DNA from: Paracyclopina nana
Taxonomy: Eukaryota > Arthropoda > Copepoda > Cyclopoida > Cyclopettidae
DNA length: 64,000 nt
Direction of reading: 5' to 3'
Assembly: GCA_019096065.1 (NCBI GenBank)
Contig: JAGUCH010000002.1
Span: forward strand, 3,856,501-3,920,500
Shown: piece by piece, positions 55,067-64,000 of the stretch
How positions within the stretch are numbered: the stretch's first letter is position 1
Layout: each line of letters begins with the position of its first letter
The notes under the pieces: model-generated
What the model saw: only the letters and a program-made list of their open reading frames with translations
Databases searched by the model: none
What the model was told of the DNA's origin: nothing
Made by a program: the position numbers and the translations under genes

Positions 55067-55298
55067 TGTAAGCAATTTGCTACCCGGATACTAGTCCTTG
55101 GAGAAAATTGCCGATGACTTTACGAAGTAATACTTATAAGTGTGGAATCTATCGAATAAATCGAGATGAACAACTTGTTGTGGTGAAAGGTGGAACGTAA
55201 CTGACTTTTTATTCAGCTGAAGCTGACGAGTTTAACGAGAGGGAGGGAAAATATAAAGAGCGGGAATATTCAAATATAGTAGCGAAATATTTCAGACA
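55067..55298 (-). repeat. 5' LTR of the BEL/Pao element
   Basis: 232 bp, begins and ends TG...CA on either strand reading, followed by target-site copy aaacg at 55299-55303. Confidence 0.9.
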
Positions 55299-58200
55299 AA
55301 ACGTACTACTGAGTACGCAGCTAGCAAGGAATATTTAACCTTAGCTCTTATACTGAGGATTCGTTCAAAACGAAAGTTGCAAGAAAGACTGGCTGAGGAT
55401 TTTTGTTGCTTCAACTTTAGTTGAAGAATAGAGAGCGGGGATTTTCAAGGATATTCAAATAGCTCAAAATGTCAATTTTTCATTAAAGTAGCCAGATTAT
55501 CATATGGCAAAAAATTATCTTGGGTGCAGTTTCGTTATTGCACATTGGGGGGAAAAGTGTTACTAAAATCTTGCGGAATCTTAAGCTCATGGAAGACAAG
55601 ATACAAAATGGGTGGATTTGCAGAGTGAAAGATACAAATGAGGACACTTGCACTGAAACCATTAATGAATTTTGTTGCTGCCTTGTACAACAGAGAGGCG
55701 GCTGCAGGGAGAAAAGTAATGCCAGAGAAAGGCAAAAACTACCTTAAGCCCAGCTCATTTTTCGTGAAACAAGTCCTGCATAAATTAAAGTGAGCGCTCA
55801 GATTTATGCAGCCGTATGCACTTAGCCAGAGTAATCATGGCTGAGTTGAGAGAGAGAGATGGGAGGTCAACAAGTTCTATTTGCCTAGTTTTATTATTGT
55901 GCGCCATAAGCCAATAATCTATTAACCTGAGTACCTTCAAGCTAAAAAATACGGACTTAATTACTAGTCACTGATTGCCTCCAGAGCTGCGCAACTTAAA
56001 AGCCTTAAAAGAACCTGCTTTGCTTCAACTTTTGGATTTCTTTATGAATCTTAAATGGATGAGACGTATGAAAGGGTTGGTACCATGACAAGAGCATATT
56101 ATCAATTCACAAAGGAAGCCATAATAGTACTTTGTCAATGCAAAGCAAGCTGGAAGAAAAACACGACTGGAATAGAAAAAAGCCAAACAGATTTTTCAGG
56201 TGGAATGTACTAGAACGCGTAAAAAGGGCAGCATTGGGTGCTCTGGCCAGAAGAGCATTTTAGCCAATTGAGAATCTGAGATGGAAAACTTTTTAGGGGG
56301 CCAATTTGGATAGCATGTGAAAATTGAATCATGCCCCACTCTCAAATTCTATAGCTAATCAGCGCTGAGTGAGAGATGGAGAAGCTCAGCAAATCAAGAG
56401 AAAGCATTTTATCCGCTGCTGTTGCTCTTTCTGCCTCAAAAGCTTCTGCAAGGTGTATGATTAATGGCATCAAACACTGGCAGAACAATTAGTTTCCAAA
56501 TCATGAGGACTAGGTGCAATTTGAGAGACTTCCAAGCTCGAGGGGGACGTGGATGCAAGTTAAAAGCAATTTTATCGGAAATTGGGTCTTTCCTCTTTAG
56601 CCTGAGGGCTTTCTAGAGGCAAACTACTTTTCACATTGGCCATGGGATGGTTTATCATATGAGTGTGCAAAAATACATGCAATTCCGAGAAATCACATAA
56701 TTCAATAAAAGCAATCATGCTACAATGGAACTAAATATTTAGGAGAGCTGGCTACAGCTTATTTTTTTAACTCCCTAGGGAGCATAACTTCTGTCCAGAG
56801 TCTCAGGAGGAAATCTGGGATGAAAAATGAGACATTTGAGCACTGTGGGGACAGATTTGCACTAAAGTAGGTCACAGTTTAAATGCATAATAACGCAGCT
56901 AAAGCACTTTTTTACAGTTGTTGCGCTTGAACTGATTCTGAATGACCTTTTGGAAGACTATAAGAAAAACTTAGCATTGCTTGCCAGCCTACTTTCGTAT
57001 GATTTATTCGAGTTAATATATGGCAAATGTGCAATTTTTCCCCAACTTTTTTTCTGGTGAAATGGTGAGGAATGTTATGAAGCCTCTTTGTCATAAGGAA
57101 AGGAGACACAAACATGACATATTTTTCACCCATATTCAGCCCTGTCAAGTGAGCTCCAACCTTGGAATATGCAAGGTGAGACGTAAATAAGTGTGAAACT
57201 AGTGCCCCTGCAAAGCAAAAAAATGAGCAAACGTAAAATAAACTACTATTCCAGAATAAAAGCTTATTAAATGTTAAGTCTAGCGCAGCAATTGCGAGAC
57301 CATAAATGATTCAGTTTACTTAGAAGAATGAAGGCCACAAGCCACCCAAAAAGTGTATTCAAGTCACAAACACCACTTTCCAATAGGGCAGAATGTGAAA
57401 AAAGTTGGATTAACACAGAGAGACACCACAATGTATGCCTTCTTTGTATGGGAAGGCCTTATCAACTTAAACTTGTTATGGCGCAAAAATCTAAGATTTT
57501 CATACATATAAGTGATCATTGAATCTGACACACATGCAAATTTATTGCTTCTAGCAGAATCCGCATAGTAGTACATGGTCTGGAGGATGAAAGAAGTAAT
57601 CATGACCACAAAGGCTTTCAACCAACAATTGTTTCACATTCATTTTCAATGGTGCTGCTCATCTCACTCTCACTCTCTCTCAGCTCAAATAAAGTCATAT
57701 CAAAGTACTTTGCAAAAGTCTGCACCTTCCAGCTATATGAGAAACGGGAGCTGGAAAAGTAGAAGGCTAAGATCAGGATTACTTCATCTTCTCTTCTCTC
57801 TTTATTGAGCTCTGAACTGAGGCAAAAACCTTTTTATACAATGGAAGGAGGATGTTGATGGCCTTCCAATGGATGACAAAAAATCCACATTATTATTGCA
57901 GATAGGTGTCAATGCAGAGAAATAGGGTGAATTTAATCAACCATTCCTTGGGAGTTGGAGATTTCAAAATAGGAGCCCAAACTGCCAACATAGCAAATGG
58001 AAACTGATGAAGTGGAAAACTTGCCTAGGTTTTCTTCCTGATGCTCAGTCCTACTTGCACTCTTTATATCATTTCAACTATTTAAGGTTGAATTTGAAAA
58101 CTTTGCACAGTATTTTTTATTCCTACCAAGCAATTGATTCCCTTTTTGACAAAAATAGCTAATAGCATCTAAAGGAAAGCTTACAGGAAATTGGCACATA

Positions 58201-60907
58201 ACTGGATGATATGTTAGCATGATTTACTAGATGGGGGCGAATGGCAAAGCAAATATTGTTCTTTGGGCACCAAATAGTAATGAATTCCACATGTGTTTGC
58301 CTCATTTTCACTTTTCCATAGATGCAGAATGGCAATAAGAGTAACAATGCACTACTTTTTTGTACCAAGACCAACTTTAGAGGTGCCATCTTGCCTTAAT
58401 AGGACCCCTAGCTGCCTTGCAATAGGAAAAACAACATGTTTTGCAGCTAAAATGAGGTCTGAAATGATGGACATTTCCCAAAAAGGTCACATTTCCAGCA
58501 GGGTAAGTCAGCCAGGAAATTAACAAAGAGAGCCAAGAAGAAGAAAAGGGAAAACGGTGTCAGAAAGTTACCATTCTCTCCTTTTTATTGAGGTCAAAAT
58601 CGCGGAAATGCGCCGTCCTTCAGTAGGCAATTTATTGAATGGCTTTCTAATTTTACAACTACTTTAGAAAATTGAGTTGCCGCAGCAGAAGGGGAAGGTA
58701 GCATCCAAATTTGTCTGCAAACTTGGAGCAATTTTCCGCAAAGCTGCCATATTGTGTGTTGTCACTTCTGGCTTTCTTAGAGCAATATTTTGTAATGATA
58801 TTACACCATCACTTCAAATTGACTCTTGGACTGAATGCACCCATAATAATACCCAGAGAGGGGGCAACAAAATCAATTTAGTATCATGTTTGCTCGTTTC
58901 TGCGTCACAACACATGTGTTGTTGAGGAAGAAATGGCATGATATAAGCCATAAAGAGCTAGGGCAAAACGATCTATACTCAATGTGGATTCCAAAAGAAA
59001 ATGATGGTAATTCAAGTGATTGCTAGAGCTTTTAAGATTACCCGAAGCATTCATTTATATTGGAGGCTCCCATTTCCTTTGTGAAGACTCTCCAATTACT
59101 TTGATGTAATCGCAGGCAGGCATGTTGAAAACACCATCACACTGATCACATCCAACTTTGACTCTTTTTGTTACTGCGTTTTAGAATGCTAAAAAAACCG
59201 GAACAATGGTAGAGAGAATAGGGGGAAATGAAATGTACACATTCAATTCAATAGAATCTTTTACCACCACCTTGAAAGAGAAGGTAACTTCCACAACACA
59301 AAAAGGCCGCCACACACAAAACAACACTGCCAAAAAAGTAAAGCAAAAAATGTAAAAAAGCAGACAATTGAGCTCTCAAAAAATCAAGCTGAAGGAAGTC
59401 ACTTCTTTCTTTCAAAGGATGATGCCCAACCTAATCCCCCCTTGAGAATGGGAAGAATATTTTATTTCACAAGTAGGTGGAAGACTTCTTTTCTTCTCTG
59501 TCAATAAACGCCCTGCATTTCCCAGGATTGCAAATTTGGCGAGGAGGCAACCTGCCAATTTTTATATTCAGAATGAAGACAAGCTTATTTAAGATTCAGG
59601 ATGCAAATTTAAGACCTGTATGAAATGCATAATTAGGCCCTTCCATGACTAGCGGTCGTGGTAATCTACAAGTGCCGCATACAGCATCAAAAGGATGCCA
59701 TGCTGTGTATGAATCTTGACTAATCTAGTGTCATCTGGATCTGCTCAAACATTGAGAAACTACAGCCCTATTTTTGCAACCACATCCAGTTTTTCCTCTC
59801 TCCTGGACTTTTTTGTACCATAACTGGTGAAAGCCACAAAGATCAACAGAAAGTGAGAATGGCAAAAAATAAAAGGATCTTGGTGAGAAAAATGTAAAAA
59901 GCAGGTTGACATGCAAATTAGGTAGCTAAAACAGCACTCTAATCTTAGACATGCTAGTAGAAGCCATTTGTCACCAACAAGTCTTTCCATTTCTGAAAGC
60001 CTAGCTCAATGTCACAATTATGTGCTTTGTGAATGGTAGCCTCATGGGAAATATGTGTACAGTGTCCATTTCCACTGCATTATAGCCCGCAGCTTAGAAG
60101 CCATAATCAAGCTCTAGTTATAGCCTACTTATCCCACAATTGCTTGCTGTTTTTCCAGTGTTTCTGTATTTCAGTGGAATTTTACTCAACATGGAGGTGA
60201 GAAAGAGACAAACACCAGAGCTACCAGCACACAAAAAAAGGCCTTGAGCCTCTCAAAGATAGATTGATTATTTGGAATTACTTTCCACCTGCTACACCCA
60301 CATAATGTATCATCAAAAACTGGGCTCTTGGGTCCCTAACACAACCTCATAAAGAGAAACTCGAGAAACTCTTGAATGCATAACAGCCATAAATTGAGCA
60401 TTGTTACCTGAGACTTGTGATTTATCTAGGGTCGTTTACAATAATGACCTTTTGGGGGTAATGCTGGGGGGAAATCGAGTGATTAATGAAAATGAGCCTA
60501 TTCTCCAGCTCTGGCTTCCTAATGGAACTTGCCAATAACCCTTTCAATTCTCCAATTTTGATCTTTTCATCTCCTGTATTGGTGGTTTAACATGTCACGA
60601 GCACGGAATCCTTAAAATGATGTAAAAACACTAATCTTCCATCTTTCTTTTGCAGGAGATGAACCTAATCTGAAGGTAATCAAAGGAGAGCAATGCATGC
60701 ACCAAAGAAAATAATTATAGTTCAAACCAAGGACACTGGATAAGCCCTTAGATAGACCTTTTTGACATCCAAAAAATGACATGACATGCAGGCTCAAAAA
60801 AGAATTAAATTGACATCCAATTTCCAACTGTTATGGTGAATTGATGAAACTCAAAGGTGGCAGCATTGAAGGTGCCAAGACCAATCTAGGATCAGACACT
60901 TTGCACC
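55299..60907. other. long AT-rich region without a confirmed gene
   Basis: Short frames only. Exon-like stretches on the minus strand occur at about 59418-59550 and 59731-59990. Possible 5' UTR exons of the 60908 gene on the plus strand are 60175-60196 and 60656-60675, each bounded by good splice sites. None shows a known domain. Confidence 0.3.
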
Positions 60908-61222
60908 ATGACCCTGTCCATAACAATGACTCAGGGATTTGTAGTGTTTCTAGCCTTTTGCTACTTTGCCTGCCTCTTCTTGGCCTTCTTCATCCTCTAT
61001 CTGATTTTTGAGTCCTGACAAAGTGAAGGCCCTGATGATGAGAATCAAATCGAAGAAATCATCAGGGCCGGACCATTCACCAATCACCATTGGGGATCAT
61101 TTAATCAAGCTCATCACCAACCGCATTATTATCACAACCACCATCACCATCATCAAAGGCCTAGAGCAACAGTGACCACCACCATTAGAGGAAAACCACC
61201 TGCCACCATTATTACTGTTTGA
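60908..61222 (+). CDS. 36-aa membrane micropeptide with probable TGA readthrough to 104 codons
   Basis: ATG at 60908 follows an in-frame TAG (60887-60889). The first 36 codons encode a single hydrophobic helix (FVVFLAFCYFACLFLAFFIL, residues 11-30) ending LIFES, then TGA at 61016-61018. The same frame stays open for 67 more codons to TGA 61220-61222. The extension is hydrophilic and protein-like: acidic (DDENQIEE), then His-rich (HYYHNHHHHHQRPR), then Thr-rich. TGA is followed by C. A perfect 12-bp stem (61028-61039 with 61058-61069) begins 9 nt downstream, a layout known to promote stop-codon readthrough. AATAAA at 61368-61373 would end the transcript. The micropeptide resembles small single-pass regulators such as sarcolamban in size and shape only. 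A sequencing error at the TGA is the main alternative. Confidence 0.6.
61028..61069 (+). promoter_or_regulatory. RNA stem-loop just 3' of the TGA
   Basis: GGCCCTGATGAT pairs perfectly with ATCATCAGGGCC around an 18-nt loop. It starts 9 nt after the TGA stop of the micropeptide frame, the spacing expected of a readthrough-stimulating element. Confidence 0.7.
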
Positions 61223-62658
61223 AACACATTTACAAGGCTTGAGTGATGTAAGAACAATGCACAAATTTTATCATAAAAAGTGGATCCCTCAGCTTTGCAT
61301 CACTTTGAGTGTTCTTGTAAGCTTGCTGAGAACTACAATATTTGTGATAAGCCATCCATGTTACTGTAATAAAGTATTATGAACAAGAGGGTGACAATGA
61401 ATGTCAACAGAAATTGATCCAGACTTTCATCGACAATGCACTCCTTTCAGCTTTTGCAGAGGATTTCTGTTTGTGATAAGTTTCTACCCAAACTTTCTAT
61501 TCTCCTGAGGAAATTTTTGGAATGAGTGAATTTCCCACTTTAATTTGTCTCTGTACTCTTGTTCTCATTTCTAAACAATTTGAGTCACCTCTTGTCAACT
61601 ATTAATATGACCATGAAGAGCTTGGCCCAGCCATGTTCCAATTTCATTTAGCAATAAGAGTATGTCTTACCTTGTTATGAAGAGGGATGATGCCTTGACT
61701 TGAGGCTTATGTAGCATTAATTTGTTGTTGCCACATGACAACCAAATCAATAGCTCAGGCTTGAGCATTAGTTTTAGTAAATAGTTAATATCGTAAGTGC
61801 TACAATCAAAAATTAGATGAGGTCTTTTTTAAAAATGCACCTTTCAAAGTGCTTGGTGCATTTCATCACAGAAACTGGAAAATTGGTGATAGTGACACAC
61901 TTAATGGTTTTACCCTGTGGTATACCAACTTCCTATCCCCCTCAGTTATGCCACAATATATTGGTTATATGGTAAAAATGAGCCCACACTTCATTATAGG
62001 AAAGTTGTAGAGAGGGGGACTCTATTTTTCCTGCTCCATGAAAGCATAAAACATTCTCTCATCATGTTAGATACTACTATGGCACAGCAAAGCAGTTTTG
62101 TGCCAAGATGAACCAAAACAAATAGTGTGTTGATTGGTGCAGCAAATGTTGAAACCTTATCAAAGCTTATTCAGATTTAGTGATGTCAATTTATAAAGGC
62201 TCTTTAGTGTAATTTAATCAAGCTCATAATAAGCCTATATTTATGCTAAAATAAGCTTGGGTGATTTGACTTGTTGAAAATGCTATAGAAAGTCAAGAAA
62301 ACATATTCTTTGCGTCATCAGCAGTTTTGCTACAAAATGAAGATCTAAGGATTCCGAAACCAGATGGGTTTCCCAAAACATTAGGAGCACATTTTCTACA
62401 TACTAAAAGTGAGCTCACGCTTCACTATTGGAAAAATGCTCAGAGAAGCAACAATTTGTCTTTTTTCTTGAAGGCTTCGCCCACACCCCTGATTACAAAT
62501 GAGGCAGAAGGAAAAAAAATGTTAACCTAAAGGAGGCCCGAGGCCTTGGGCGCCCTTGGGGGGATTTACAACCAAAAAGCAACTTTTCACGGCCCAATTC
62601 AGCTCTCAAGTAGAAAGTAGGGGGCGAATATACGAAACATAAACAAAAATGTGCCTAC
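61223..62658. other. 3' UTR of the readthrough gene, then spacer with a diverged repeat
   Basis: AATAAA at 61368-61373. Positions about 61972-62020 and 62403-62450 are diverged direct repeats that read NEPTLHYRK and SELTLHYWK in their open frames. No complete gene is visible. Confidence 0.4.
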
Positions 62659-63119
62659 CTTCTTCGATTTCCGATTTGTGACCCCAATCTTTAAAGGAAT
62701 TCTTTTCTCGTCGTCATACATTTTGCGATGCTCCAAAAAGCCATAAAATTGACTTGACGTCCTTGTCTGTGGAGGATTTTCCACTTTTCCTCTCCTTGCC
62801 TCGGTCTCATTTGGCTGCAACAATGTAGTATACCCTCGTTAGACTTTGTCATGGCACTTGAAAGACTTGAAATTTCGTCTTTAAAAGCAATTTGAAGCAC
62901 TGTTGACTAAAATGTACGAGAAGGACTCGCGCTGTCTCACAGCGTGGTTGAATGTTGTTGTTTTTTGACTTGCGCGCGCCACGTGACAAAATTACTGAGA
63001 CAATGTAAACAACCCACGTAAAGCGTTACCAGGCAAACCAAAATCAAATTAAAACATTGGCTCCAGCCTCCCTTGAGAGCAATAAGTCGAGAAATGTCAT
63101 AATTCACTGGCAGAGGCAT
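62659..63119 (-). CDS. possible gene fragment: two exon-like frames, incomplete 3' end
   Basis: Frames 63119-63030 (30 codons from ATG) and 62814-62659 (52 codons) both have splice-consensus ends and phase 0, and could join. The second encodes a charged segment including SSQFYGFLEHRKMYDDEKR. I found no convincing following exon or stop, and I recognise no family. Treat as a weak candidate. Confidence 0.3.
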
Positions 63120-63819
63120 TTTCAATTTCCGCCAAAGCAGAGAAGATCAAAAGATTTCCTGAGCAAGACACGTATAATGTTCGATTATTACTTTATTTTC
63201 CCATAGGGAAAAATATGAGGAAAAGTCAAGGAGAGAATATTAATGGCTCGGATCTCAATGGAGTATTTGTCATGCAAAGATGGTGTTTGAATTGGATGCT
63301 CCATATGGCGGTGAAAAAAGTGATGATGACATCACGTGGGAAAAGAGATGAAAGTGTCGACGGTAAAGTTCACAGTTAAACGAAGCGACAGTAGCGGCAA
63401 CGAACGAATGAACCGTTTTTACAAGGTGATATACTATCGTGACGGAAAATTACACCTTACTTAGCGGGGCACTGGAAACTGCCTCAATTGCGCGTCAAAT
63501 GTCTCTTGCTTCACAAAGTGGCAAAATAAGGCAAGAATCACGAAACTACATGGGATGCAAGTATCTTCTTTGATAAAGAAATAGTAGAGTACTCCTAACC
63601 GCTTTTCAATATTCATTTGTTTTATTTTTCAGGCAAACTACGGATTTAACTTGGAATTTTTTTCCTATGCAATATTTTAGTGCAACATTTATGCGGCCAT
63701 AAATGTCAACTTCCAAGCATTGTAGAAACAATGAGGGGCATAGATTCTGATATGGCGAAGGCATAAAAAGTGGTTTATATGAGGCTCCGGAGATCAATTT
63801 ACAGTCTGTTAGTTTTGCA
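63120..63819. promoter_or_regulatory. promoter region left of the edge gene
   Basis: A CACGTG E-box lies at 63333-63338 in TGACATCACGTGGG. Another (CACGTG at 62981-62986, context CACGTGAC) lies in the candidate minus-strand intron. These are typical bHLH-ZIP or CRE-like sites. The region may be a divergent promoter. Confidence 0.35.
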
Positions 63820-63895
63820 ATGGCGGAAGTTTTATCCTCAAAACTGTTGTTGCGTCAGTTGTTGGCAGCAACAGTAAAATCGCCTCCATGCTATG
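63820..63895 (+). CDS. first coding exon of a gene cut by the window edge
   Basis: The ATG has a good context (GCAATGGCGG) and encodes MAEVLSSKLLLRQLLAATV plus KSPPCY. It ends at a G|GTGAGT donor in phase 1. A basic, Leu/Ala-rich, acid-poor start of this kind could be a mitochondrial targeting peptide, but 25 residues are too few to name the protein. Confidence 0.55.
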
Positions 63896-64000
63896 GTGAG
63901 TCCTTCTGATCCAGATTCCAGACAAAATTGACATTAGAAAGTGTTAGCTGCTGAGCAAGAGACATTTTTTGGGTAAGCAAAAAAAATTTATAAGCCATGT

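Larger units (their letters stand above)
50723..55298 (-). mobile_element. degenerate BEL/Pao LTR retrotransposon, 4576 bp
   Basis: Direct LTRs of 231-232 bp (TG...CA ends) flank a minus-strand interior, and the whole is flanked by the 5-bp duplication aaacg (50718-50722 and 55299-55303). Next to the 5' LTR (plus-strand right copy) lies TGGCGCCCAACG, a primer-binding site matching what I know of tRNA-Lys 3' ends. Next to the other LTR lies a purine tract. Pol fragments carry Pao-type peptidase/RNase H motifs, which sets the family. Reverse transcriptase and integrase are missing and the remaining pol pieces are out of order, so it is a defective copy. Confidence 0.9.

Noticed and set aside
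61016..61018. TGA as selenocysteine codon
   Set aside because: I found no SECIS-like ATGA...GA quartet hairpin in the short 3' UTR. The downstream stem alone fits ordinary readthrough better, though a SECIS search should be run.

Overview
The window is eukaryotic nuclear DNA. Genes are split by mostly tiny GT-AG introns (about 52-77 bp), and spacers are AT-rich. The gene set (a Spaetzle-type cystine-knot ligand, CaMKII, an RFX1/2/3-type factor, ABHD1/3, SLC49-type carriers, a BEL/Pao retrotransposon) points to an arthropod. I cannot name the species. All joins were made by hand from splice signals and reading-frame closure.

Layout. 0.4-1.9 kb: two small secreted precursors on the minus strand. 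One carries eight copies of a short acidic peptide. 4.2-4.7 kb: PDZ-only protein (+). 5.7-6.9 kb: putative acylated 210-aa protein (-). 8.8-10.2 kb: secreted coiled-coil/fibrinogen-like/kelch protein (+), whose stop lies 1 bp from the stop of a convergent ABHD1/3 lipase (10.2-11.5 kb, -). 12.1-18.7 kb: two tandem SLC49-like transporters with the same exon structure, separated by an inverted-repeat element and tRNA-like fossils. 18.9-20.7 kb: 547-aa Ser-rich unknown (-). 21.3-22.8 kb: putative myristoylated pseudokinase (-). 25.4-26.8 kb: Spaetzle-like ligand (+). 28.4-29.9 kb: composite mobile element with about 185-bp terminal inverted repeats. 31.5-42.8 kb: CaMKII (+), 17 coding exons. 45.8-49.6 kb: RFX (+), 15 coding exons. 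50.7-55.3 kb: degenerate BEL/Pao element with LTRs and a 5-bp target duplication. 60.9-61.2 kb: a 36-codon membrane micro-ORF whose TGA is followed by an open 67-codon extension and a perfect 12-bp stem. 63.8 kb: first exon of a gene that runs off the right edge.

The most interesting items are short spliced genes with no long ORF: the eight-copy peptide precursor (1266-1861), its neighbour (420-868) and the probable stop-codon readthrough gene (60908-61222). In addition, CaMKII has five in-frame symmetric linker exons. Four of them lie at the linker/hub junction.
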